From Candidatus Aenigmatarchaeota archaeon (lineage in GTDB: Archaea > Aenigmatarchaeota > Aenigmatarchaeia > CG10238-14), in contig JAFCCM010000004.1 of assembly GCA_017610225.1 (NCBI GenBank), forward strand, positions 6,353-70,352: a DNA stretch of 64,000 nt, read 5' to 3'. Both the position numbers and the translations under genes were made by a program. Below are positions 15,639 through 23,279 of this stretch, one piece after another (position 1 is the first letter of the stretch; each line of letters starts with the position of its first letter). The notes under the pieces are model-generated. The model did not search any database. It was not told the origin of the DNA and was given only the letters and a program-made list of their open reading frames with translations.

Positions 15639-15665
15639 ATTATACTGTAAAATTGTTTTTTGCAA
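15639..15665 (-). promoter_or_regulatory. Phage promoter
   Basis: TTGCAA (15660-15665), 15-base spacer, TATAAT (15639-15644). One base shorter than the usual 16. Confidence 0.65.
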
Positions 15666-15671
15666 CAAAAA

Positions 15672-15953
15672 TTACTTTTTACTTTTCGGTTTTTTACAAA
15701 GACCATCCAAAGCTTTTATATGATTTTGTAACAATTCTACATTTCTTTTAGCTTCCAAATAGATTTCTTTAGATAATATTTGTATTTCTTCAAGCTGCAA
15801 ACATTCTTCTGGACATTGAAAAACATCATTATTCTTTTTAACAGATAAAGATAATTCTCTTACAGAACCAGTAAGTGGATAAACCTTTTCTATTGTTTTT
15901 TGCAATAAATTCATTTTAGCTAATATTGATATATAATGTATAGAATTATTCAT
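15672..15953 (-). CDS. Small helical protein
   Basis: 93 residues, all-helical, ending KALDGLCKKPKSKK. One of about a dozen short helical proteins between 13.9 and 22.4 kb. No recognised family. Confidence 0.6.
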   Translation of the reverse strand: MNNSIHYISILAKMNLLQKTIEKVYPLTGSVRELSLSVKKNNDVFQCPEECLQLEEIQILSKEIYLEAKRNVELLQNHIKALDGLCKKPKSKK

Positions 15954-15955
15954 AA

Positions 15956-16339
15956 TTATTTTCTTTTATATTGTTTATTAAGCTCTTTAACTATTCTGGG
16001 GAGATATTTATTCATATTATCTAGCTCATCTACAGAAACATAATCTTCAAGAGATAGGCATAAATCTTCAAATATATTTTTTGTTTTATGATTTGTAGTC
16101 GCAACAAGATTATCACCATTCTCATCTATAAAAGAATTTTTTATCTCAGAATAAAAAGGGAATTCATCATACTCTTCTTCCAAACCCTCTAGCTTAATCG
16201 TTAACTCTGTAGGAGAATATATTCCTTTTGATCCATGTAGTTCCAGAATAACTTTAAAATTATCAAATAAAAATATAGCTTTAACAATCGGGCCTTTTAA
16301 TTCAGATACCCTTTCAATCTCTATATTTGGTTCTTTCAT
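15956..16339 (-). CDS. Unknown protein, paralog of 13287-13673
   Basis: 127 residues with the KGPIVKAIFLFD / VILELHGSKG pattern shared with 13287-13673. Mixed N-terminal half and helical C-terminal half. Two bases from each neighbour, so the run is one operon. Confidence 0.6.
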   Translation of the reverse strand: MKEPNIEIERVSELKGPIVKAIFLFDNFKVILELHGSKGIYSPTELTIKLEGLEEEYDEFPFYSEIKNSFIDENGDNLVATTNHKTKNIFEDLCLSLEDYVSVDELDNMNKYLPRIVKELNKQYKRK

Positions 16340-16341
16340 TT

Positions 16342-16773
16342 TTATTGATCCTTTAATTCAGTTAATTTATTTGACATCATAATGGATATTTTCTTTGCAT
16401 CGGAATTTCCTTTTTTCAAAAGATTCATGAAATCTAAAAACTCTTTTTCAATATTTTCAATTTCGCAAGACAATCCATCTATTTCCAATTTATCAGATTC
16501 ACCTATAACTAATGAATTATGATTTTTATACATATTTTCAATGATTAATCTCATTTCTGAAAACGATCTAAATATTTCTTTAGCTCTGGTATTTATCGTA
16601 GTAAAATGAGAAGATAATTTATGAATAGAAGAATTATATTTATATATATCTCTACTTATTCTTTCAAAATATTTTTCTTGAGATTCATCAAAATATACAA
16701 ATTTAGGAGTTTCTTCTTTCCTATCTAAATACATTTCAAAATTCAATGGTTTTTTGTTTTCTTCCTTTGACAT
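16342..16773 (-). CDS. Helical cluster protein
   Basis: 143 residues, long helices with evenly spaced hydrophobics (ISRDIYKYNSSIHKLSSHF..., EIFRSFSEMRLIIENMY). Its N terminus (EMYLD) resembles that of the next gene upstream (QMYLD). Overlaps it by 38 bases. Probably oligomeric helix bundle; function unknown. Confidence 0.6.
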   Translation of the reverse strand: MSKEENKKPLNFEMYLDRKEETPKFVYFDESQEKYFERISRDIYKYNSSIHKLSSHFTTINTRAKEIFRSFSEMRLIIENMYKNHNSLVIGESDKLEIDGLSCEIENIEKEFLDFMNLLKKGNSDAKKISIMMSNKLTELKDQ

Positions 16774-17221
16774 GATTCTCTATTCCCTCTTTCTCTAATT
16801 CTTCAAATGCATTTCTTTGAAATCTAAATTGATTAGAAAAATCCTCTATTGCGTCTTCAAAATCCTTTGTGAATTCCATTAATTCATCTATTTGAGATGA
16901 AACCTTTTCGTTATTATGATATTCGCCAGCATTGCCTCTTAAATAATCTATCTTCCCTTTTAGATTATTCACTGGCCCAAGCATTTCAGAAAACTTAAGT
17001 TGCAATTCATTGACCTTAACTATAACTGCTTTTAACATCTCAGGTCCGCTAGAAGACATATCTAAAATCTTATCTAATTCTTCTGGATCAACTATTCTAG
17101 CATTATAATTATATTTTGTTGATTCATATTGATTATTCGATACTCTTCCTATCTTGGCAAGAGAATCCATATTATCTAAATACATTTGCATATAAGTTTT
17201 TTTAACTTTCAAATCTTCCAT
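16736..17221 (-). CDS. Helical cluster protein
   Basis: 161 residues, helical, with MQMYLDNMDSLAKIG at the start and a basic C terminus (KGRKQKTIEF). Related in layout to 16342-16773. Not recognised. Confidence 0.6.
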   Translation of the reverse strand: MEDLKVKKTYMQMYLDNMDSLAKIGRVSNNQYESTKYNYNARIVDPEELDKILDMSSSGPEMLKAVIVKVNELQLKFSEMLGPVNNLKGKIDYLRGNAGEYHNNEKVSSQIDELMEFTKDFEDAIEDFSNQFRFQRNAFEELEKEGIENHVKGRKQKTIEF

Positions 17222-17223
17222 TT

Positions 17224-17445
17224 TTACATATTCTCCATTATTTTGTCTATATATTTTTTAGATTCAATAACTGCATCATTATATTTTTCAGTCTGCAAAA
17301 AATAATCAACATGAGATTCTTTGGTATTATTATATATTTTAACAAACCATAGCTTATTAAAATTTCTTTTACTAACAAAAGAATGTTTAAGATTTATAGT
17401 GAATCCCCTATATTCAACTGAAGTTTCTACAATATTATTTTTCAT
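17224..17445 (-). CDS. Unknown 73-residue protein
   Basis: MKNNIVETSVEYRGFTINLKH... looks like a small beta sheet plus helix. An upstream ATG at 17481 would add 12 residues but overlaps the previous gene more; 17445 is preferred. Confidence 0.5.
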   Translation of the reverse strand: MKNNIVETSVEYRGFTINLKHSFVSKRNFNKLWFVKIYNNTKESHVDYFLQTEKYNDAVIESKKYIDKIMENM

Positions 17446-17665
17446 GTTTATACCTATAGTCCACTTCTTTGGATAATTCATCAGCCTTATTAGCCAATAT
17501 CTTTATTCTATCACTATATATACTCACACTATATTTTAAATCAAGAGATTTTGTATCTAAACAAGTAGCTGCTATAGAACACAATTCCTCTTCTACTATA
17601 TCGTATGTTTTCCATAATTTGTTTGCCCTTCTACGAGCAAATATATTTTTTATACTATTAAACAT
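17435..17665 (-). CDS. Small helical protein
   Basis: 76 residues, basic N terminus (IFARRRANKLWK) then helices. Starts one base after the stop of the preceding gene. Function unknown. Confidence 0.55.
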   Translation of the reverse strand: MFNSIKNIFARRRANKLWKTYDIVEEELCSIAATCLDTKSLDLKYSVSIYSDRIKILANKADELSKEVDYRYKHEK

Positions 17666-17938
17666 TCATATCTCCAATTTTCCAAGATTCATTTTATTGA
17701 ATCCCCTGAACGCATTATTTATTTGATCATAAAAATCTTTAGTATCAGGTGTAATATTTTCAACTATCGCCAAAGCCTCTTCCAACTGCATTTTCATTTT
17801 TTCATCTTTTATTGAATCTAAATCTATTTTTTGTATGTATTCTTTTAAAATCATTAAAGCAGTAGTAGAGGATAGCAAATGATTACATGCTATCCCTAAC
17901 TGATCTTTTATTTTGATAATTCCATAGGAACTAGCCAT
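17666..17938 (-). CDS. Small helical protein
   Basis: 90 residues, helical (LGIACNHLLSSTTALMILKEYI...). Overlaps the cysteine-rich gene upstream by eight bases. Member of the local helical group. Confidence 0.55.
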   Translation of the reverse strand: MASSYGIIKIKDQLGIACNHLLSSTTALMILKEYIQKIDLDSIKDEKMKMQLEEALAIVENITPDTKDFYDQINNAFRGFNKMNLGKLEI

Positions 17939-18131
17939 TTCTATCCATCGCTTTCTTCCCTAATTCGCAAACTCCATCCGAACCTATTTTAATAGCAGAA
18001 GGCATTTCACATTTGCCATCAACGTTCGCTGGACAACCTTTAACGCTACATGGAATGCATGGTAAGCCATAATCCCTACTTTCCCACCAAGGATCATTAC
18101 CGCCATTTCTAGCCATAATCCCTAATTTCAT
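17931..18131 (-). CDS. Small cysteine-rich protein
   Basis: 66 residues with CIPCSVKGCPANVDGKC and a later C, a compact knot of five cysteines that probably binds zinc. WW pair near the N terminus. Unrecognised. Confidence 0.6.
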   Translation of the reverse strand: MKLGIMARNGGNDPWWESRDYGLPCIPCSVKGCPANVDGKCEMPSAIKIGSDGVCELGKKAMDRNG

Positions 18132-18140
18132 ATAAACCTC

Positions 18141-18524
18141 CTAATCAATAACAATTTTCAATGTATTACTATTAATTGAACTCTTAAAACATTCAGCAGA
18201 ATAAATCGCTCTCCCTGGAGTTGTATAGGTTTTGCCTCCATCTTTTTTTAGGATATTCCCAACTTTATATCCATTCATATAAAAGATAATTTCCCATTGT
18301 CCATTACTATCTTTTATGATTCTTAAAGCATAACCAGTGATAAACATGCCCTTCCTGCTTGTCCAAGTCTTTTCATTAGCAATTTTATTCAAACAAGCTA
18401 TACAAGTTACCATAGAAGGATCGTTAGTTGTTCTAAGATTAGAATTAACAACATTTCCCTTAGATTTCATTCTTTTCCCACAACTAACGCCTTTTTCTTT
18501 CGTATACATATGAATTTTCTTCAT
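18141..18524 (-). CDS. Unknown protein with CxxC
   Basis: 127 residues. CIACLNKI near residue 41 with an earlier cysteine suggests a metal site; the C-terminal half is beta-rich (GYALRIIKDSNGQWEIIFYM). The four-base overlap links it to the RNA ligase gene. Confidence 0.6.
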   Translation of the reverse strand: MKKIHMYTKEKGVSCGKRMKSKGNVVNSNLRTTNDPSMVTCIACLNKIANEKTWTSRKGMFITGYALRIIKDSNGQWEIIFYMNGYKVGNILKKDGGKTYTTPGRAIYSAECFKSSINSNTLKIVID

Positions 18525-19185
18525 ATCTTCATCTCCTGTTCTGCTAGATTTTCCTTCAAAGTATTCTTAAGAGCATCACTCTCCAACGATCTCTTTTTCA
18601 ATTCTTCAAACCACCATCTGGTCTTTGTTTTTGACATCCATAAACCATGCTGCCCCTTACCTTCTAAAACTCCCTTGGCAACAATACCTTCTTTAACTGG
18701 ATATTTTCCTTCTCTTATATCCAATACAAATTGGTTATTGAAATTACCTTCGTATACAACTTCTGCTATTTCAACTTCGTTTTTGAATACGCTAATAAAA
18801 TCTCTTGGAAGCAAAATACCTTTCTTATGAATATTCATATCAAATAGCATAATATCCATATTTTCTTTATCATTTGGATCATGCCATCCTGCAAAACTAT
18901 TAGGGCCAAAATATTCCATATAGGCCGTAGCCCTTTCAACATTTCTTAATTGTTTTGATTTTCTTAAAATCCTGTCCAAATCATCTTCATATTTTTTTTA
19001 AATATATTAATAGCATTAGCTACCGGACTAGTATGGTCAATCAATACTGTCCTACTTCCATATTTACACCATCCATTTTTCTTAGTCCATTCAACCCTTA
19101 TGCATGAACCATCGTATTTGTAAAAAGCAATACAATGATCATTTGGAGCCTTACTGGGACCAGGTATACTAAAGTATTTTTTCAT
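18521..19185 (-). CDS. RNA ligase split by a -1 frameshift
   Basis: Two frames make one small (about 220-residue) RNA ligase. The first (19185 to 18964) has the nucleotidyl-lysine motif YKYDGS; the second (from about 18995 to 18521) has EYFGP, the LFD motif, EGIVAKG (motif IV) and MSKTKT (motif V). Such ligases seal nicked RNA by covalent AMP transfer. They join at TTT AAA AAA AAT, where a -1 slip on A-AAA-AAT restores the frame; the second frame has no ATG. Either programmed frameshifting or a lost A. Confidence 0.8.
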
Positions 19186-19187
19186 AG

Positions 19188-19226
19188 TTTATCAAAAATT
19201 AAGGGGAGCCGAAGCTCCCCTTAATT
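19188..19226 (-). terminator. Intrinsic terminator with UUCG loop
   Basis: A 13-base-pair stem (19197-19226), GC-rich in the middle, with a TTCG loop on the minus strand, is followed by a T run and lies directly after the stop of 19241-20191. It closes that gene's transcript before the RNA ligase gene. Confidence 0.85.
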
Positions 19227-19240
19227 CAATCCTTTTTAGA

Positions 19241-20191
19241 CTAAAAAATATTTCCGCCAGGATTCAAAGGGTCTTGTCTGCGGCTTTTGCTCACAGAAAT
19301 TCTACTCTTCAAACTTGGTAACTCGTCAGACTTTTTCAAATCATCATATTCGAATGCAGCCTTTGGGAACAACTCTCTCAATCCCTTAACGCCTTCTTCC
19401 CTTGCTTTCTTTACCAAATCCTTCAATCTCAACTTGTCATTATCGTTAATATCACCACGATTTGAAAGAATTCTTAAGAAAATTAATGAATCTTTACTAG
19501 CTCCATCATAAGACTGTTCACATTCATCACAATAGTTTTCCGTCAGCAAAACTCCTTCATGTAACGGACATTTCATGAATACTGCATTAGGCCATTTACC
19601 TACTTTGTACAATCTATAGGTCTTGCCATCCTTTCTAACCATTTGTGGAACTTCCCTACGTCTTGATTGTTGTAACATTTTAAGAGTTACTTCTACGTTA
19701 ACAATTTCCTTTTCTTCATCTTCAAAAGCTACAACAGACCAACCATTTGAACGTTTTTTCAATTCATCAACAATTTCATAAGAGCAATCTGAATTCAATC
19801 CAGCAACTAACTCTCCATCCTTCCATTGAGAAATAGGGCGATTATTCTTAATCAATTTTTGAATGGATTGTAAAGATGCTGGTTCTTCTTCTACCTCAAC
19901 TTCTGGTTCGCTTCCATTCTTGCTCTTCAATATAGCAAAAATCTTACGAAACCAGGGAACCGCAATTGGGCAACTCCCTTCACAAAATATCGCTCTCATA
20001 TCTCCTTCTTTTGTATATTCGCTCATTAGTATCTCATAGGAAGCATTGCCTACCCCTATTTGCATTTCTTCTAACGTCCACCAAACAAAATCTTCAGCCT
20101 CTTCTTTTGTTTTTTCATCAAATAAAGGAATGCTCATAATGACTTCTGCTGCTTTTTCTACTTTGTTTTTTAATTCGATACTTTCAGACAT
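19241..20191 (-). CDS. Unknown protein with its own leader and terminator
   Basis: 316 residues from MSESIELKNKVEKA; AAGGAG eight bases upstream fixes the start, excluding an ATG six codons earlier. Helical N terminus, acidic glutamate linker near 105, and a zinc-like CPLHEG...CDEC near 215-232. The tail is basic (SVSKSRRQDPLNPGGNIF). Flanked by a structured leader and a strong terminator, which suggests a monocistronic, abundant message. No family recognised. Confidence 0.8.
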   Translation of the reverse strand: MSESIELKNKVEKAAEVIMSIPLFDEKTKEEAEDFVWWTLEEMQIGVGNASYEILMSEYTKEGDMRAIFCEGSCPIAVPWFRKIFAILKSKNGSEPEVEVEEEPASLQSIQKLIKNNRPISQWKDGELVAGLNSDCSYEIVDELKKRSNGWSVVAFEDEEKEIVNVEVTLKMLQQSRRREVPQMVRKDGKTYRLYKVGKWPNAVFMKCPLHEGVLLTENYCDECEQSYDGASKDSLIFLRILSNRGDINDNDKLRLKDLVKKAREEGVKGLRELFPKAAFEYDDLKKSDELPSLKSRISVSKSRRQDPLNPGGNIF

Positions 20192-20300
20192 GATAAATCT
20201 CCTTCTCACTCACAAAACACTCACTCAAAAAAAAATCTCAGCTTATCAGAAACGCTCTGATCTGCCTTCTCGCATTTTGGTAGAACGCCTACCGTATGCT
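20192..20300 (-). promoter_or_regulatory. Leader with two hairpins sharing one loop
   Basis: On the minus strand, GGTAG-GCGTT-CTACC (20279-20293) and ATCAGA-GCGTT-TCTGAT (20245-20261) are two perfect stems with the same five-base loop. A U-rich run and GAGTGTTTTGTGAGTGA then precede the ribosome site; the last motif recurs at 69-147. Looks like a protein-binding or stabilising leader. A TATAGT at 20301-20306 could be its -10. Confidence 0.6.
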
Positions 20301-20358
20301 ACTATACTTCTTACTACTACACTTTATCGTAAAAAACTTCCTTTTTTCTTTAACTATT

Positions 20359-20703
20359 TTATTCTTCAGTCTTGTTACTGTCCGGATTAACCTTTTGAGA
20401 TATTTGTAAAGCGCCAGTAAGTATTCTGACAGATTCTTCAAGAGACACTTGCAAATTAGTAATTATAGTATCAATTAAAGAAGATATCTCTTCCATTTGA
20501 AGAACAACTTCCTCATTTTCTTCATCTTTATTAGGAATTTGTTCAATATATTTATGTAAACCTAATTTAACGTCCTTAATTTTATCTCTGAAAACAACAG
20601 TTTCTTCAGAAAATAAAGAAGCAACTAAATTAATACCATCAGTAAATGAATTAAAAACTTTATCTTCTGTACTTTTTGTTTTTTGTTCAGTAACTTCTTC
20701 CAT
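20359..20703 (-). CDS. Helical cluster protein
   Basis: 114 residues, acidic, with two long amphipathic helices (EEISSLIDTIITNLQVSL). GGAG site before 20703. Unknown function; resembles neighbours in composition and layout. Confidence 0.6.
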   Translation of the reverse strand: MEEVTEQKTKSTEDKVFNSFTDGINLVASLFSEETVVFRDKIKDVKLGLHKYIEQIPNKDEENEEVVLQMEEISSLIDTIITNLQVSLEESVRILTGALQISQKVNPDSNKTEE

Positions 20704-20730
20704 AACATATCTCCATTTCTATAATTATAT

Positions 20731-21042
20731 TTATTTTCCATTTGCTACTTGTTTTAAATTCTTATTACGAATTTGTTTCCGAACTTCCACTTGTATATTT
20801 ATAATTCTGTTCACATCTATAGAAGATTCATTTAAATAATCTTCTGTAAACTGCTTTAATTCATCCATTTGCATTTCAAAAATCTCATTAATTTTTTCAT
20901 CTCTAGCTCTTATTTGATCTATTCTACAAGAAATAAATTTTGTTCTAGTTTTGAATTTTTTAAGATTATTCAAAATTGTCTTAAAACAAAAATTAGCTTT
21001 TACAATTGTATTTGCTATATCTGGACTACATATTTTTTTCAT
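20731..21042 (-). CDS. Helical cluster protein
   Basis: 103 residues, basic, helical (SCRIDQIRARDEKINEIFEM). Four-base overlap with the gene upstream. Not recognised. Confidence 0.6.
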   Translation of the reverse strand: MKKICSPDIANTIVKANFCFKTILNNLKKFKTRTKFISCRIDQIRARDEKINEIFEMQMDELKQFTEDYLNESSIDVNRIINIQVEVRKQIRNKNLKQVANGK

Positions 21043-21449
21043 ACCTTTACTCCATTTTTATTATCTTTAATAATTGTATTCATTCCCTTCTTAAGGGCAG
21101 AAGTCTGTACATTAATTAAATTATACCTTTCTTTTCCATCTTTGGCAAAATCACATATAGAACTATAAATATTTTGAATATCAACATCTACAACATTTCC
21201 AGAAGTTTTTCTTATTATTTCAAATAACACATTTAAATCAGTAATAATCAAATTAGCCAAATCAGACATTTCTGCTATATATCTTTTTATATCTTTCAAA
21301 TCTATATCAAATTTTTGTGAAAAATTGTTTTTCTTTATAACACTGTTTTTAACAGAATTATTTTTCTGAAACTTATTTTCTAATTCACTAATCAAATCTA
21401 AAATAGTTCCTGTTTTATCAAAAGTTTTTGTATAATTCTTTGCCATCAC
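21039..21449 (-). CDS. Helical cluster protein
   Basis: 136 residues, two long helices around a short linker (IAEMSDLANLIITDLNVLFEIIRK). First gene after the promoter at 21467-21494. Confidence 0.6.
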   Translation of the reverse strand: MMAKNYTKTFDKTGTILDLISELENKFQKNNSVKNSVIKKNNFSQKFDIDLKDIKRYIAEMSDLANLIITDLNVLFEIIRKTSGNVVDVDIQNIYSSICDFAKDGKERYNLINVQTSALKKGMNTIIKDNKNGVKV

Positions 21450-21466
21450 TTTTCTCCTATCGCTCT

Positions 21467-21494
21467 ATTATACTGCTATTTTTTGGTTTCGCAA
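21467..21494 (-). promoter_or_regulatory. Phage promoter
   Basis: -35 TTGCGA (21489-21494), 16-base spacer, TATAAT (21467-21472). It overlaps the last codons of the 21476-21886 gene. Confidence 0.72.
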
Positions 21495-21886
21495 CTTTTT
21501 TTTTGAGGAGTCCAAGATAATCCGCCACTTTTTCCAAAAATTATGTTCGAATCGTTCCACTCATCACTACCATCAATAATCTTTTTTTCTTTAAGCAATA
21601 TCAAAAAAGCTTTTTCATTGGACATAATTTCTATTTCAAGATTATTCAAATTATCTATAACGTCTTGAGCAAATAATTCATACTCTTGAATTTGAACTTT
21701 AAAATTTTCATTATTTTTTCCAATAGAAAGAACCGTATTCATATGTTTTATAGTGTCCAAGATAACACTTACTCTTTTTCTAGTATAATCAAGATAGGTA
21801 GTGCAAGCATGATTTTGAGTAACCAGCATTCTCATTAACTGAATAAATATAATATCAATTTCTTGTTCTGTATTTTCATTTTTCAT
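21476..21886 (-). CDS. Helical cluster protein
   Basis: 136 residues, helical N-terminal two thirds, then a flexible tail (SGGLSWTPQKKSCETKK). The promoter for the next operon lies within its 3' end. Unknown. Confidence 0.6.
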   Translation of the reverse strand: MKNENTEQEIDIIFIQLMRMLVTQNHACTTYLDYTRKRVSVILDTIKHMNTVLSIGKNNENFKVQIQEYELFAQDVIDNLNNLEIEIMSNEKAFLILLKEKKIIDGSDEWNDSNIIFGKSGGLSWTPQKKSCETKK

Positions 21887-21889
21887 TAT

Positions 21890-22399
21890 TTATAACCTTA
21901 ATATTTTTCTTATACTTTTGGCAAAACTTTTTGGTTCATCATACATTAAAGATGATTTATCAGTTAATGGATCTCTTGTCTCGTTTATACTTGCATTAGA
22001 ATCTTCAACTTTAGGTGTACGAAAGCATGCAAAATCTAAAAGTTCATCATTATCTATTAGATGATATATAGCGTCCTTATAAAAATTGAGACCTTCTATT
22101 AACGATTTTATTTTAGAAACGGAGTCAGAAATAAGACAAGACAATTCTTCTGACTGCAACTTGATTTTACCCTCTCCATCATTCTTAAGATTCCTTAACG
22201 CAGAAGAGACAGAACATTCTTTGATTTTATCAAAATAGTTTTCTTTAGATACATTCCAAGAATAAATAGCCTTTTCCAGAAGTTCTTCTGTTTTTAATAT
22301 ATCAACAGCAACAGACATATAATCAGACCTTTCATTTTCTTTCAATGAATTCCAACCTTCTGGTATTTCTCTTGGCGAATCAGAAGTATAATGTCTCAT
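21890..22399 (-). CDS. Helical cluster protein
   Basis: 169 residues, helical, with a disordered segment near 125-145 and a basic tail (FAKSIRKILRL). The longest of the helical series. Not recognised. Confidence 0.6.
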   Translation of the reverse strand: MRHYTSDSPREIPEGWNSLKENERSDYMSVAVDILKTEELLEKAIYSWNVSKENYFDKIKECSVSSALRNLKNDGEGKIKLQSEELSCLISDSVSKIKSLIEGLNFYKDAIYHLIDNDELLDFACFRTPKVEDSNASINETRDPLTDKSSLMYDEPKSFAKSIRKILRL

Positions 22400-22408
22400 G
22401 CCTCACCT

Positions 22409-22783
22409 TTAATTAAGTATATCTTTCTCTGCAAAAGTTCCCATAATATTAGCCCTAGCATTTCTCATATGATAGTAATAAGAATAATAAATATCAACGT
22501 TGCACCAATGACAAGCCAATCCGCTAGGATGAAAAGTTCTTATTTTTTTATTCTCTTCTATTATATAGTAAGCATTCCCACAATTTTCACATATTTTTAC
22601 AGGAAACTGCTTTGTAACTTTTTTCAATTCTTCTTCATACAGCTTCATTTCCTCTGCGTCTTTACTGGTATCGAATAACTTATTATTCATTATACCACCC
22701 AACATCTCAGATAGAATTTTAAGCAATTCATCTGGATCATCAGGGATTTCATCGCTGTCAAAATCTTTAATCCTGTTCTTCAT
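22409..22783 (-). CDS. Zinc-ribbon protein
   Basis: 124 residues. Acidic helical N terminus; CENCGN near 64-69 and CHWC near 90-93 make a zinc ribbon around a FHPSGL loop. Tyrosine-rich stretch follows. Possible DNA- or protein-binding adaptor. Confidence 0.65.
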   Translation of the reverse strand: MKNRIKDFDSDEIPDDPDELLKILSEMLGGIMNNKLFDTSKDAEEMKLYEEELKKVTKQFPVKICENCGNAYYIIEENKKIRTFHPSGLACHWCNVDIYYSYYYHMRNARANIMGTFAEKDILN

Positions 22784-22819
22784 TGTTTCTATCTATCTCT
22801 TTCTCCAAACCTTCTAACA

Positions 22820-22987
22820 TTATTTGTTCTCCATATTGGTTTTTATAGCAGATTCAATTTTAATAGGGTCTGTATTATTTGCTATTCTATTGAGTTCAAC
22901 TCTAATCCCATTAAGGCTCACCAAAATAAGCCCTAACCATAAACATATCCACCAAGTTCCAGATATTTCAGTTTTTATCTTATCCAT
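22820..22987 (-). CDS. 55-residue single-span membrane protein
   Basis: MDKIKTEISGTWWICLWLGL... has one membrane helix and a polar tail; GAGGGATAAATA precedes the ATG. Stands between the kinase-side genes and the zinc-ribbon gene. Confidence 0.55.
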   Translation of the reverse strand: MDKIKTEISGTWWICLWLGLILVSLNGIRVELNRIANNTDPIKIESAIKTNMENK

Positions 22988-22990
22988 TAT

Positions 22991-23278
22991 TTATCCCTCA
23001 AAATTATTGAGCCACTTTTCCATCGCTTTATCATGAACAAATCCATTCATTCCCATAAGTTCCATTGCTTCTTCTCTGCTCATCTTCCTATTTGGCTCCC
23101 ATACGTTTTCCATCAATTCTTCAAAACCAGATAAATTCATCTGAATCCTTATATTTTCCGGAGTAGCATCATCCAAACAATGAAATTCATCCCAATATAT
23201 TCCTGAATTGATAGTAACAACAAATCCAGTTGGAGAATCTTCGAAATCGTTAATAGCAAAAATCCATTCATTTTCCAT
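22991..23278 (-). CDS. Unknown acidic 95-residue protein
   Basis: MENEWIFAINDFEDSPTG..., acidic with three tryptophans. One base downstream of the kinase gene, so likely made with it. No family recognised. Confidence 0.6.
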   Translation of the reverse strand: MENEWIFAINDFEDSPTGFVVTINSGIYWDEFHCLDDATPENIRIQMNLSGFEELMENVWEPNRKMSREEAMELMGMNGFVHDKAMEKWLNNFEG

Positions 23279-23279
23279 A

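Noticed and set aside
22767..22820. 17-codon ORF with a good GGAG site (MLEGLEKEIDRNNEEQD)
   Set aside because: Overlaps the start of 22409-22783 and is too short to support; may only couple translation.
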